In this document: positions 50,112 through 59,700 of the stretch, in pieces
How the letters are laid out: every line of letters begins with the position of its first letter
How positions within the stretch are numbered: the first letter of the stretch is position 1
NCBI GenBank assembly: GCA_021827705.1
Contig: JAKAUQ010000019.1
Coordinates: 1-64,000, forward strand
From: Actinomycetes bacterium
Lineage (GTDB): Bacteria > Actinomycetota > Acidimicrobiia > Acidimicrobiales > RAAP-2
Direction of reading: 5' to 3'
DNA length: 64,000 nt
Position numbers and translations under genes: made by a program
Notes under the pieces: model-generated
Databases searched by the model: none
The model's input: only the letters and a program-made list of their open reading frames with translations
What the model was told of the DNA's origin: nothing

Positions 50112-50914
50112 GCCCGCACCTCCCCGCTCAGGAACGTGCGCGCGTAACCCGCCACTTCGACGTGGCGCTCGAAGAGGCGCGCGTACATCAGTCCGCCCCG
50201 CGCTGAGGCCTGACGCACGACGATGGTGGGCGCGCCGGTCCGCTCGGCCCACCAGGGAGCCACCGCGCACAGCGCGCTCCCGGTGACGGGGTCCTCAGCC
50301 ACGCCGAGGCGTGGCGCGAAGACCCGGATGGCGACGTCGGCGTTCGGGGCGCCGGCGCACGCGGCGATGACCAGCGAACCGGGCGCCAGGAAGAGGCTCA
50401 CCGGGTCAACCGTCAGCCCGCACAGCGTGTCGTAGTCACGCACCACCGCGAGCAGGTTCTGGGAGCCGGCCTGGTAGAGCTCCTCAATGTCACCGAGGGC
50501 TCCCGCCAGGGCTGACGGGTCGACGAGCTCCAGGCGCGATCGCGGCAGGTCGATCCCCAGGGTCCCGTCGCGCGAGCGGCGCCCCGACAGCAGGCCCGAG
50601 CGCGTCTGGAAGTTCGCCTCGGGCCCAGGCACGGCGAGCTCGGTCAACAGCACGTGGAGGGAGGCGAGCGTCGCGTGGCCGCACAGATCCACTTCAACGG
50701 TCGGCGTGAACCAGCGCAGCGACCATCCCTCCCCCAGGCGGCGCAGGAACGCCGTCTCGGACACGCCCATCTCGTAAGCGATCTGCTGGAGCTCGTCGTC
50801 GGGGATCGGGCGCTCCAGCAGCACCACGACCGCCGGGTTACCGCGCACGGCTTCGCCGACGAAGGCGTCGACCCACCAGAGGCGATGACCGAAGGTCACT
50901 TGAACCGAATCCAC
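50108..50914 (-). CDS. PhzF-family isomerase/epimerase
   Basis: The protein has 268 residues from GTG 50914 (an upstream start at 50938 adds eight). WWVDAFVGEAVRGNPAVVVL, the catalytic Glu in MGVSETAFL, LCGHATLAS and EDPVTGSALCAVAPWW identify the diaminopimelate-epimerase-like PhzF fold. Physiological substrate is usually unknown for chromosomal members. Confidence 0.9.
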   Translation of the reverse strand: MDSVQVTFGHRLWWVDAFVGEAVRGNPAVVVLLERPIPDDELQQIAYEMGVSETAFLRRLGEGWSLRWFTPTVEVDLCGHATLASLHVLLTELAVPGPEANFQTRSGLLSGRRSRDGTLGIDLPRSRLELVDPSALAGALGDIEELYQAGSQNLLAVVRDYDTLCGLTVDPVSLFLAPGSLVIAACAGAPNADVAIRVFAPRLGVAEDPVTGSALCAVAPWWAERTGAPTIVVRQASARGGLMYARLFERHVEVAGYARTFLSGEVRA

Positions 50915-50961
50915 GTCCCCGAGCCTGCCACACGCCATGGCACCCCCCTAGACTCGACGAG

Positions 50962-51783
50962 GTGCGGGTGGCGACGTTCAACCTCCACGCGGGGGTAGAC
51001 GGGTGGGGCCGGCGCACCCGGGCACTGGAGCACGCGGCGGCGCTGGGAGCCGACGTCCTGGTTTGCCCCGAGATGTGGCGTGGCGACGCCGATGAAGACC
51101 ACTTCGCGGCACTCAGTGACGCTTTGGGAATGACGGGGATCTTCGTACCCCTGGCGCGCGCCGAGCGCTCGACCACCGGAACCGGTCCCGCCACGTGGCA
51201 GCCCCGCGGCGCCCACCTGCACGGCGAGTACGGCCTGTTCTTCACCGAGCACCGGTCGCTGACCAACGCTCAGCGGGCGCGCCGCTCGTCGGTTCCCGCC
51301 GACGCCGGGCAGTGGGGACTGGGCCTGCTGACGCGTCTGCCCATCGACGCGGTGACCAGCGAGCCCCTCGTGCGCCAGCCCCGCGAACGGGTGCGCCGGG
51401 CGATCGTGCGCGCCGACTTGCGCTTGGGCGACGGCGCGGCCTTCACCGTCTTCGGCGTGCACTTCGCGCACCTCACGCACGGGTCGTTTCACCAGTTCCG
51501 CCGCGTGCGCGAGGTGGCCGGTGCCGTGGCCCAGCATCGTCCCGTCCTGATCGCTGGCGACTTCAACTCCTGGCGCCCCCCGCTGCGCCTGTTCTTCCCC
51601 GAGTGGCGCCAGCTGGTGCACGCCCGTACCTGGCCGGCCCGCCGACCCCATTCCCAGATCGACCACGTCCTGGCATCGGGACCGTGGCTGGTGCGCGACG
51701 GCGGAGCCAGCGACGGGGGCAGCGACCACCGGGCCCTCATCGTCGACCTCGACCTGGCCGGGGAGCCGGCGGGGACCCGCTGA
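50962..51783 (+). CDS. Endonuclease/exonuclease/phosphatase family protein
   Basis: The 273-residue protein has MRVATFNLHAG, VLVCPEMWRG with the metal-binding Glu, VFGVHFAHLTHG, LIAGDFNSWRP and QIDHVLASG ending SDHRALIVDL, the exonuclease III/DNase I-like metal-hydrolase signature. It may be a nuclease or phosphodiesterase/sphingomyelinase-like enzyme. No signal peptide. GTG start. Confidence 0.88.
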   Translation: MRVATFNLHAGVDGWGRRTRALEHAAALGADVLVCPEMWRGDADEDHFAALSDALGMTGIFVPLARAERSTTGTGPATWQPRGAHLHGEYGLFFTEHRSLTNAQRARRSSVPADAGQWGLGLLTRLPIDAVTSEPLVRQPRERVRRAIVRADLRLGDGAAFTVFGVHFAHLTHGSFHQFRRVREVAGAVAQHRPVLIAGDFNSWRPPLRLFFPEWRQLVHARTWPARRPHSQIDHVLASGPWLVRDGGASDGGSDHRALIVDLDLAGEPAGTR

Positions 51784-51799
51784 CCCTGCGGACCGCCGC

Positions 51800-53059
51800 T
51801 CAGGTCGGCGCGACACCCGGTAGGTCCAACTCCACACCCCGTGTCTCGGGCAGCTGGCCCAGGAGCACCAGTGCCGGCAGCAGGGGCAGGAAGGTGATCA
51901 GGGCGGGGAGCCGAAGCACCGACGCTCCGGCGCCCAGACCCAGGTCGGCGAGTGAACCGAACAGGACCAGGCCCGTCGTGGCACCAATCACGGCCGCCAC
52001 GACAGCCCAGCCCACCGCCGTGGCCCGGAAGGAGCGGGGGAAGATCTCGGTGCCCAAGGCGTTGGAGGCGGGGGTCACGATGCCCGCAGCACCGATGCCG
52101 ATGAAGTATCCCCCGGCAAAGAGCGCCGGGCCGCCAGCGTAGGTGACACAGGCGGCCATCGCCAGCGTGCTCATCCCGATGGCCACCGTCCCGCGGCGGC
52201 CCAGCGTCTGGGACCATCGACGACCGAGAAGGAGGCCGACCAGTCCCGCCGCCCCACTGGTCGTGACGATTGCCGCGACGGTGCCGGCACCCAGGTGCAG
52301 CACACCCTCGCCGTAAACGAAGGCGTAGCCGTTGGCCGGTCCCGTGATGAGCGCGGCCACGAAGGTGAGCACGACGACAATCAGGAGTCTGGGCCGCAGC
52401 GCGGGGGGCACCGCGCCCAGCCGCGCGCTGGCTGGTTGCACCGCGGGGGACGGCTCGGCGATCCGGCGCGTTACCCACGGGGCCGCGAGCGCGGGAACCA
52501 GCGCCACGGCGAACAGCCAGCGGAAGGCTTGGGGCCCCCGCACCAGGCCGTGGATCAGGGCCGAGAGGCCGGCGCCCACACCGGCACCGGCGGCCAGGAC
52601 GGCCAGGTGCGTCACGCGGGCGCTGGTCGAGGACATCTCGACGGCCAGGACCTGGGTGAGCGCCGACGCCGTCGTCAGCAGCGGTCGCGCGAGAGCGAAG
52701 AGCACGACGAACCACCAGTAGCCGGGACTGCCCGCCGCCAGCGCTGTCATCACCAGCCCCCCGACCAGGGACAGTCCCATCAGGTGCCGGCGCCCGCGGT
52801 GGTCCGCCCACGCCGTGACGGGCAGCGCCAGGAGAGAGGCCGCCCGCACCAGGCCGAGCCCCAGCCCCACCTGCGAGCCCGACAGCCCCACCTGGCTGCG
52901 GAAGTCGTGCGCGCCGGCGACCACCGCGCCGAAGTGGCGTGCGACGTCGCTCAGCGACGTGATGAGGCCGAACTGAGCAAAGCTCGACCACAGGGCGACG
53001 AAGAAGAGGGCCGGGACGAAGACCCGGGGACGGGCGCCCCGCTCCACGAGGTCACGCAA
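51800..53059 (-). CDS. Major facilitator superfamily transporter
   Basis: The 419-residue, 12-helix protein has VFVPALFFVALWSSFAQFGL at its start, the loop motif AWADHRGRRHLMGLSLVGG (MFS A-like), and the symmetric LGRRWSQTLGRRGTVAIGM. TTG 53059 overlaps the stop of the oxidoreductase gene by eight bases; a GTG four codons later is an alternative. Substrate unknown. Confidence 0.88.
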   Translation of the reverse strand: MRDLVERGARPRVFVPALFFVALWSSFAQFGLITSLSDVARHFGAVVAGAHDFRSQVGLSGSQVGLGLGLVRAASLLALPVTAWADHRGRRHLMGLSLVGGLVMTALAAGSPGYWWFVVLFALARPLLTTASALTQVLAVEMSSTSARVTHLAVLAAGAGVGAGLSALIHGLVRGPQAFRWLFAVALVPALAAPWVTRRIAEPSPAVQPASARLGAVPPALRPRLLIVVVLTFVAALITGPANGYAFVYGEGVLHLGAGTVAAIVTTSGAAGLVGLLLGRRWSQTLGRRGTVAIGMSTLAMAACVTYAGGPALFAGGYFIGIGAAGIVTPASNALGTEIFPRSFRATAVGWAVVAAVIGATTGLVLFGSLADLGLGAGASVLRLPALITFLPLLPALVLLGQLPETRGVELDLPGVAPT

Positions 53060-54077
53060 GGGTGACCGAGGGGTCGACCACCACCAGCATCTTGCCCTGA
53101 TTGCCCCCGGTCAAGACGAGGTGCAACGCGTCGGGAGCCCGCTCCAGGCCCGAAACGAGGTGCTCGTGGTGGACAATCGCGCCTTCATGCACGAGCGGCA
53201 CCAAGACGTCGTAGGCTTCGGCGGCGCGCGCCAGGAAGTCGAGCACCAGGAAGCCGGTCATCGAGGCGCGCCGCACGATCAGCATGCTGGTATTGGCGAT
53301 TCCCGCCGGGCGCTCGTGGCGGTCGTACTGAGAGATCGCCCCGCACATCACGACCCGCGCACCCCGCGCGAGATTCGTCAGGGCCACGTCGAGAACCTCG
53401 CCGCCCACATTGTCGAAGAACACGTCGATGCCCGGGGCGACCAGCCGACGCAGGTGGCGGGGCCAGTCAGCAGCGCGGTAGTCCACGCAGTCGTCGAAGT
53501 GGTACTCGTCGACGACGCGGGCGCACTTCTCGGGACCACCGGCGATGCCGATCACCCGAGACGCCCCTCGCTGGCGGGCGAGCTGACCCACGAGCGAGCC
53601 CGTCGCTCCCGCAGCGCCGGACACCACCACGACCTCGCCCGGTGCCAGGCGTCCCACGTCGAGCAGGCCGAAGTAGGCCGTGAGACCCGTGACGCCCAGG
53701 ACGTTCATCGCGGTCGGCAGGTCGACACCCCACGTGGACGGCAGGACCGAGAAGCGATTCGCGTCGTCGGCGACGGCCCACTCTTGCCATCCGGTCATGC
53801 CCGTGACGATGTCGCCGACCTGGTACCGCGGGCTCCGGCTCTCGGTGACGATCCCGGCTCCCGTCGAGCGCACCACCGCGCCGAGATCTATGGCCGGCAG
53901 GTAGCCCGGCGCGTCATTCATCCACGTCCGGATCGTCGGATCGATCGAGAGCGTGCCCACGCGCACCAGCGCCTGCCCCTCGCCGATCGCCGGTATCGGG
54001 CTCTCGACCAGCTCCGTGGCCGACGCCGCCAGCGGACCCTCCGGTCGCCGCACGAGCAGGATCTGTCGATTCGCCAT
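53052..54077 (-). CDS. Zinc-independent medium-chain NADP-dependent reductase (CurA/leukotriene-B4 dehydrogenase type)
   Basis: The 341-residue protein begins MANRQILLVRRPEGPL, then SIDPTIRTWMND, GMTGWQEWAVAD, the dinucleotide motif VVSGAAGATGSLVGQLARQRG, and FFDNVGGEVLDVAL. These fit NADPH-dependent alkenal/one reductases that reduce alpha,beta-unsaturated carbonyls. It lies immediately upstream of the MFS gene with overlap. Confidence 0.92.
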   Translation of the reverse strand: MANRQILLVRRPEGPLAASATELVESPIPAIGEGQALVRVGTLSIDPTIRTWMNDAPGYLPAIDLGAVVRSTGAGIVTESRSPRYQVGDIVTGMTGWQEWAVADDANRFSVLPSTWGVDLPTAMNVLGVTGLTAYFGLLDVGRLAPGEVVVVSGAAGATGSLVGQLARQRGASRVIGIAGGPEKCARVVDEYHFDDCVDYRAADWPRHLRRLVAPGIDVFFDNVGGEVLDVALTNLARGARVVMCGAISQYDRHERPAGIANTSMLIVRRASMTGFLVLDFLARAAEAYDVLVPLVHEGAIVHHEHLVSGLERAPDALHLVLTGGNQGKMLVVVDPSVTLA

Positions 54078-54208
54078 GGCTCACCCTTCCTCTGGTGTGC
54101 CGAGTCGGGCGATTGTCACGCCGGTCGGGCACGTGCCGGTCCGCCCCCCACGTCCGGAGTCACGACACACGCCACGACCCTAGCCACGCCAGTACCCCCT
54201 CGAGGTCT

Positions 54209-55351
54209 TCAGCGCAGGCCGGCCACCTCCAGCCAGAGCGTCGCCACGACCAGCGTCGCCACGGCGATTGGCCAGCCCCATCGCAGAGCCACCCGCAGGG
54301 ATGGGGCGCCCCCCGCTCCTCGCGCAGCCCGGAGCCAGAGGAGCCAGGCCAAGGATCCCGTCGGCGCCAGGTTGGGGCCCAAGTTGAGGCCGACCAGAGC
54401 CGCCAGGGGATGGGCCGGGAGGTGGGCGGCGAGCATCGAGGCGGCGGGCAGGTTGTTGACCAGGACCGTAGCCACCGCCGCCACCGCCACCGTGGCTGGA
54501 CCGCTCAGGTGCGCCACGAGTCGGGCCAGTCCCGACCAGTCCCGGCCGATAGAACCGAGCAGGACCGCCGCTCCAAAGAGCCCGAACAAGGAGACGGGCT
54601 CGAGCGCCCGCAGCACCCGGCTCGCGCGGTCTCGACCGCGCAGCACCCGCCAGCCCACTGCGGCCACACCGAGGGCGAGGACGGGCAGCGCCGGGTCCGG
54701 CATCACCAGCATCGTGGTCGTCGCGGCCACGACGGCGAGGGTGCCCGCGCCCACCCGCAAGGCGACGGGCTCGGCCGCCGGCCGGCCCGCTCCCCCGCTA
54801 CGCCGGACCCGGCTGGCCAGCAGGGCCACGGTGACCGCGCTCGCGGCGAGAGCCGGTCCGCCCAGACGCGCGAAGAACTGCGCTCCGGTCAGATGGAGTG
54901 GCCCCACGACGATGAGATTCGTGAGGTTCGAGCCCGGCAGCCACAGCGAGCCGGCGTTGGCGAGGAGCACCGGACCGTAGAGCCACGCCCCGCCCTCCAC
55001 GCCCCGCCGCCGGGCGACGTGGATCATCATCGGCGTCATGAAGACCACCGCGGTGTCCAGGTTGAGCAGGGCGGTCACCACCACGACGAGCGACGCGCTC
55101 ACGACGTAGACCCGCCATCCCGACGTGGACACGCCGGCCACGTGGCCGCCCAACCACGCGAACAGCCGGTCCTCATCGGCCGCGAGACCGACCAGCAAAA
55201 GACCCGCGACCAGGACGAATGGGGGCCAGTCCTGGTGCAGGGCGCCGAGCGCGGCCGACGGCGGCCCGAGCCACGCTCCCGCCAGACTCAGGACCCCCAC
55301 GACCGCCCACACCACGGCGCCCCGCCGGGCGGCGGGGGGGACCTGGTCCAT
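54209..55351 (-). CDS. ArsB/NhaD-type ion-transporter-like membrane protein
   Basis: The 380-residue protein has about ten hydrophobic segments and the ion-transporter motif LNLDTAVVFMTPMMIHVARRRG, SLWLPGSNLTNLIVVGPLHL and VLVNNLPAASMLAAHL, with inverted repeated NLT/NNLP loops as in ArsB and NhaD. Arsenite efflux or anion transport is possible; no arsR or arsC is near. It begins four bases after the radical-SAM gene on the same strand and is probably co-transcribed with it. Confidence 0.85.
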   Translation of the reverse strand: MDQVPPAARRGAVVWAVVGVLSLAGAWLGPPSAALGALHQDWPPFVLVAGLLLVGLAADEDRLFAWLGGHVAGVSTSGWRVYVVSASLVVVVTALLNLDTAVVFMTPMMIHVARRRGVEGGAWLYGPVLLANAGSLWLPGSNLTNLIVVGPLHLTGAQFFARLGGPALAASAVTVALLASRVRRSGGAGRPAAEPVALRVGAGTLAVVAATTTMLVMPDPALPVLALGVAAVGWRVLRGRDRASRVLRALEPVSLFGLFGAAVLLGSIGRDWSGLARLVAHLSGPATVAVAAVATVLVNNLPAASMLAAHLPAHPLAALVGLNLGPNLAPTGSLAWLLWLRAARGAGGAPSLRVALRWGWPIAVATLVVATLWLEVAGLR

Positions 55352-55355
55352 GGGT

Positions 55356-56552
55356 TCAGTCTGGCAGCCCGCCGCGGGCATCTGAGAGCGCACGAGCGCT
55401 GTCGGAGCGCGCACAGGCCGGATCCTCGCCCAGGACGTCGCCGCTGTGGGCGTAGGCCCGGGCGCGCGAACCGCCACACAGCCGCGACACCTCGCAGCGG
55501 CCGCACGCCCCGGAGAACCGGCCCGCGCGGATCTGCGCCAGGAGGGGGCTCTGCGCGTAGATCGTGCCCAGATCGCGCTGGCGAATGTTGCCCAGGGGCA
55601 CGGGAAGGAATCCCGAGGCCAGCACCGCACCGTCGTGCCCGACGAACACGATGCCGCGACCATCACCTGTGGCCAGTGAGTGGCTCGCCGTGGGCCGGGC
55701 CGGCGGCAGCGCGAGCTCGTCGAGACGCCCGCGCAGAGCGGCGTAGAGCGGTCCCACGTGCTCGGGCGCGGGGGGACTCCCGAGCTCCCGGCGCTCCGCC
55801 TGGACACGACGGAAGAAGGGAGCCTCCACCGTGCGCACGGTCATGCCCCGGGCCGTCACGTCGACCAGGAAGTGGCACACGTCCTCGGCCTGGGCAGGAC
55901 CAACCTCGTCTAGGTCGATGCCGCGCCCCACGCCTACCAGGAAGAAGACCTCCCAGATGGAGATTCCCAGTCGGCGCAGGAGTCCGACGACGTCGGCCAG
56001 CTCCAGGACGTTGCCCGACATCACCGTGGTGTTGACCTGGACGCGAAACCCCATCTCCACCAACTGGGGCAGGATCGCGACCGTGCGTTCGAACAGGCCG
56101 GAGATTCCCCGGATGCCGTCGTGGGTGGCCGGCTCGGACCCGTCGAGGGAGATCGACAGGCTGCGCACCCCGAGCTGGTGCAGCCCCGCCAGACGCTCGA
56201 GCGTCAGGCGCGGCGTCACCGATGGCGACAGGCCGACGTGGATGCCGAGCTGGCGGGCGTAGACGATCAGCTCATCGAGATCGGGGCGCTCGAGACAGTC
56301 GCCACCGGTGAGGATCAGGATCGGCGAACCGCCGAGCGCGGCCACCTGGTCGATGAGGCGGCGACCTTCCGCCGTGCTCAACTCGCCGGGCAGACCCGTG
56401 GTCTGGGCCGACGCCCGACAGTGCCGACAGCTGAGCGCGCAGGCCTTGGTCGTCTCCCAGAAGACCAGGTGGGGAGCCTTCTCGTAGCGCTGCAGGCGAC
56501 GGTCCAGCGCGGTCTGGCTCACCGCGCCACCGATCGCCTCAGCGCGCACCAC
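55356..56552 (-). CDS. Radical SAM/SPASM-domain protein (TIGR04053-like)
   Basis: The 398-residue protein has the radical SAM cluster ETTKACALSCRHCRA (CxxxCxxC), LILTGGDCL, and ISLDGSEPATHDGIRG. A C-terminal SPASM-like Cys set (GACGRCEVSRLCGGSRARAY, then GEDPACARS) probably holds a second Fe-S cluster. It resembles the haem-related AhbD/TIGR04053 group rather than peptide maturases; no precursor peptide is adjacent. The only near neighbour downstream is the transporter gene. GTG start; a later GTG in GGAVSQTAL is possible. Confidence 0.88.
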   Translation of the reverse strand: MVRAEAIGGAVSQTALDRRLQRYEKAPHLVFWETTKACALSCRHCRASAQTTGLPGELSTAEGRRLIDQVAALGGSPILILTGGDCLERPDLDELIVYARQLGIHVGLSPSVTPRLTLERLAGLHQLGVRSLSISLDGSEPATHDGIRGISGLFERTVAILPQLVEMGFRVQVNTTVMSGNVLELADVVGLLRRLGISIWEVFFLVGVGRGIDLDEVGPAQAEDVCHFLVDVTARGMTVRTVEAPFFRRVQAERRELGSPPAPEHVGPLYAALRGRLDELALPPARPTASHSLATGDGRGIVFVGHDGAVLASGFLPVPLGNIRQRDLGTIYAQSPLLAQIRAGRFSGACGRCEVSRLCGGSRARAYAHSGDVLGEDPACARSDSARALSDARGGLPD

Positions 56553-56648
56553 CCACCCTGCTCACCGGTGACTCCACGCATCCGTCTTAGTCTCGCACCT
56601 GCCGGCTCCGTAGGGCCCAAGGTCCCGGCGTCACCGTGACGCAGCGCG

Positions 56649-56668
56649 CCGCACCCGTCAGGGTGCGG
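56649..56668 (-). terminator. Hairpin enclosing the stop codon of the sedolisin gene
   Basis: CCGCACCC-gtca-GGGTGCGG is a perfect 8-bp GC stem. On the minus strand the loop contains the TGA stop of the protease, so coding and hairpin overlap. Good terminator candidate without U-tract. Confidence 0.55.
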
Positions 56669-58019
56669 TGTAGCCCAATTGGGCCGACGGCGCCAGAGTG
56701 GCCAGGAGTCCCGACACGATGGGCGAGCCCAGGCCTGTCGGCAAGTCGTAACCGCGTCCCGCAGAAAAGCCGGTGCTTGGGGGATAGGCATTGTTGCCCA
56801 CCGTGATGTCGTGGAAGTCCTGCGCGTAGGTCTTGCGGTTCGCGGCGATCGCGTACAGCGTGGGCGCCAGCTGACCCCAGCGCCCGCCACTGGCCTGGAC
56901 CAGGTCGGCCGTGATCGCAGCCCAGCTGGGTGCGGCCTCGCTCGTGCCGCCGAAGAAGTAGAAGCCGTTGTTAGCCGCACCCAGGAAGCCGAGGTAGATC
57001 ATCGTGGCCGTATAGACCGACGCGTTGAACGCCACGTCCGACGTCGTGCGCATCCCGGGCGTCTGCCACGATGGTGCCGAGAAGATCGAGCTGGGCGCAC
57101 CTCCGGTCGCCCCAAAAGGACCGTAGGTGCAGCCGAAGGGGCAGGTGGCCGCGTTGGCGTCGTTCCACACCGTCTCGGACTTCCAGGTGTAGTTGCTGGT
57201 GCTGCCACTCACGAAGAGGTCGGTCCCTCCCGTCGCCACGACCTGGGGATCCGAGGCCGGATACAGTGCGTTGGGCGAGGTGTACCCGTTGCCCGCCCCA
57301 CTGTCGCCCGAGGATGCGAACAGTGTGATGCCCTGGCTCGTCGCCTGCTGGAAGATGGCGTGGGCCTGCTGGACTTGCAGATTGTTGCCCCCGCCCGCAA
57401 TCGCTGCCTCGGGTGCGCCGAAGCTCATCGAGAGCACGTCGCCCAGATTGTGGCTCACCGCGTACGCGATGGCGTTGTTGATGTCGTTGCCGCTGGGCGA
57501 GTTGGCGATGATCAGGTTGATGGTGGCCCCCGGGGCCAGGTCGTGGACGGTCTGGACGTCAAGGCTCGTCTCTTCGGCCCAGCCGGCTTGGAGGCTGCCT
57601 CGAACGATGGGGTTGAAGGGCACCTGGCCCTCGGGGTAGTAGACGTTGACCGTCGTAGCTGGCAGGCCAAAGGTGGTGTCGTAGACGTTCAGGTCCTGCT
57701 GGACCGTGGGGCTGCCGTAAGCGTCGATGATCGCCACCTGGGTCCCCGAGCCGGCCAGAGACCCGTTGATCGACCAGGGGACCTGGTAGGCGTCGTGGAG
57801 CACCACCGGCGTGTAGCAGGCCAAGCCGAACTGGTGGATGCACTGGTTGGGCGTGTAGGGAAATCCGTTCACCGTGTGACCCGCGGGCAGGGCGATCGGC
57901 GACACCTGGTAGGTGAGACCCGACGAACTCGTTGCTCCCCCAGCTGCCGGCACCGCGAACGCCACCGCCAGTAGCGCGCCCGTCGCCAGTGCTGTCTTCG
58001 CCTTCGTGACGTATCGCAT
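56658..58019 (-). CDS. Secreted S53-family (sedolisin/kumamolisin-type) acid protease
   Basis: The 453-residue protein has a signal peptide (MRYVTKAKTALATGALLAVA, ending near PAAGGAT). The S53 set is present: Glu/Asp in WAEETSLDVQTVHDLAPG, Asp in SSGDSGAG and Ser in GGTSEAAPSWAA. Only about 50 residues separate the signal from the catalytic domain, so the usual pro-kumamolisin propeptide (about 150 residues) is missing or very short. S53 enzymes work at low pH. ATG 58019 follows GGGGGGAG. A hairpin overlaps its stop. Confidence 0.9.
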   Translation of the reverse strand: MRYVTKAKTALATGALLAVAFAVPAAGGATSSSGLTYQVSPIALPAGHTVNGFPYTPNQCIHQFGLACYTPVVLHDAYQVPWSINGSLAGSGTQVAIIDAYGSPTVQQDLNVYDTTFGLPATTVNVYYPEGQVPFNPIVRGSLQAGWAEETSLDVQTVHDLAPGATINLIIANSPSGNDINNAIAYAVSHNLGDVLSMSFGAPEAAIAGGGNNLQVQQAHAIFQQATSQGITLFASSGDSGAGNGYTSPNALYPASDPQVVATGGTDLFVSGSTSNYTWKSETVWNDANAATCPFGCTYGPFGATGGAPSSIFSAPSWQTPGMRTTSDVAFNASVYTATMIYLGFLGAANNGFYFFGGTSEAAPSWAAITADLVQASGGRWGQLAPTLYAIAANRKTYAQDFHDITVGNNAYPPSTGFSAGRGYDLPTGLGSPIVSGLLATLAPSAQLGYTAP

Positions 58020-58089
58020 CACTCCCCCCCTTTTCGATGGACGTTTACACCCTAGGATGGATGACGAGCAGGTGAGACGCGGAGGAGGG

Positions 58090-59700
58090 TCAGGCAGGAA
58101 ACTCCCCGGGGGCGTCGAGAACCGTGGCGTGCACTTCGTCGGTTTCGCCCGGGCGCCCGCGCACGTGGGCGGTTGTGCGCAGCGGGATCTCCTTGAGCAG
58201 CCACGTAAGGGCGAAGGCCAGCAAAGCAATCGGCGCGGCCACGAGGAAGACTCGCTCCAGGCCCGCGTTGAAGGCATGGATCACGAGGGCGCGCTCGGGC
58301 GCGGGGAGTTGAGCGATCTGGGCCGGGTTGGCCGACAGCGATGCAGCACTGAGCAAGTGCCGTTGTGCTGGCGTCGTGTGGGCGAAGAGCGCCGACAGGA
58401 GGCGGCTGTCGAAGACGGAGCCAAGAATCGACACCCCGAAGGCGCCGCCGATGGATCGAAAGAAGGTGGCCGTCGCCGTCGCGGTCCCGAGCTGTCCGTG
58501 GGGAACGGCGTTCTGGACCGCGACCACCAGGACCTGCATGACCAGGCCCATCCCAAAGCCAGTGACGAACATGCCGAGGGCCGTCGTCGTGTAGGGCGTC
58601 GAGGTGCCCAGGTGCGACAGCAGCAGGAGTCCCAGCGCCGTAATTGCCGTGCCGAGGATCGGGAACACCTTGTAGCGCCCGGTGCGCGACACCAGCCGGC
58701 CACTCAAGATGAAGGTGATCAGCATGCCCAGGACCATCGGGAGCAGCTCCAGGCCCGAACGCGTGGGCGACGAGCCGTGCACCACTTGGAGGTACAGGGG
58801 CAGGAACACGATCGCCCCGAACATGGCAAAGCCGATGACGAAGCCCACCGCCGAGGCGGCACTGAACGTGCGGTTGGAGAACAGCCCCATCGGGATAATC
58901 GGCTCACGCGCCCGGCGCTCCATGGGGATGAAGGCGATGAGAAGGATTCCGCTGAGGATGGCCAGCGCCACAATGGGGGCCGATCGCCAGGCGTACTGCG
59001 TACCTCCCCAGGTGGTGATGAGGATGAGTCCCACCACCGCCGCCGACAGGACGGCCGCACCCACCCAGTCGATCTGGTGGGGCACCCGGTGCTTGGGCAC
59101 GTGCAGTCCCGCAGCGATCACCATGAGCGCGACGATGCCGATGGGGATGTTGATGTAGAAGATCCAGCGCCACGACGCGTGCTGGGTCAGCCAGCCGCCC
59201 GCCAGCGGACCGAGCACGCTGGACAGGCCGAACACGGCGCCGAAGTAGCCCATGTAGCGACCGCGCTCGCGCGGGGGGATCACGTCGCCAACGATGGCCT
59301 GCGAGCCGACCATCAGGCCCCCAGCCCCCAGGCCCTGAACAGCGCGAAACGCGATCAACTCGGCCATGTTTTGCGAAAGTCCCGAGAGGGCCGATCCGCC
59401 GAGGAAGATCACAATGGCCAGCTGGTAGAAGCCTTTTCGTCCCCAGAGGTCGCCGAACTTGCCCCACAGGGGTAGGGAGATCGTCGAGGTGATGAGGTAG
59501 GCGGTCACCACCCAGGACAGGTGGTTGAGCCCGTGCAGGTCGCCCGCGATCGTGGGCAGAGCCGTGGAGACGATCGTCTGGTCCAGTGCCGACAGGAACA
59601 TCCCGAGCATCAGCGAGATGATGATGGTCATGATGTGCCGGTGACTGAGTCCCACCGAGGGTGCCGTCACGGTTGAGACGCCGGTGGGGGCATCGGTCAT
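58090..59700 (-). CDS. Drug:H+ antiporter, DHA2 family (EmrB/QacA type)
   Basis: The 536-residue, 14-helix MFS exporter has LGMFLSALDQTIVSTALPTI at helix 1, LWGKFGDLWGRKGFY in the A-loop, AVQGLGAGGLMVGSQAIVGD, GPLAGGWLTQHASWRWIFYINIPIGI (antiporter motif C) and a C-terminal FRSIGGAFGVSILGSVFD. It is co-transcribed with, and overlapped by, the MarR gene upstream. Confidence 0.92.
   Translation of the reverse strand: MTDAPTGVSTVTAPSVGLSHRHIMTIIISLMLGMFLSALDQTIVSTALPTIAGDLHGLNHLSWVVTAYLITSTISLPLWGKFGDLWGRKGFYQLAIVIFLGGSALSGLSQNMAELIAFRAVQGLGAGGLMVGSQAIVGDVIPPRERGRYMGYFGAVFGLSSVLGPLAGGWLTQHASWRWIFYINIPIGIVALMVIAAGLHVPKHRVPHQIDWVGAAVLSAAVVGLILITTWGGTQYAWRSAPIVALAILSGILLIAFIPMERRAREPIIPMGLFSNRTFSAASAVGFVIGFAMFGAIVFLPLYLQVVHGSSPTRSGLELLPMVLGMLITFILSGRLVSRTGRYKVFPILGTAITALGLLLLSHLGTSTPYTTTALGMFVTGFGMGLVMQVLVVAVQNAVPHGQLGTATATATFFRSIGGAFGVSILGSVFDSRLLSALFAHTTPAQRHLLSAASLSANPAQIAQLPAPERALVIHAFNAGLERVFLVAAPIALLAFALTWLLKEIPLRTTAHVRGRPGETDEVHATVLDAPGEFPA

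Noticed and set aside
53121-56035. Long plus-strand frames over the reductase, permease and radical SAM genes
   Set aside because: Shadows of three minus-strand genes with clear motifs.
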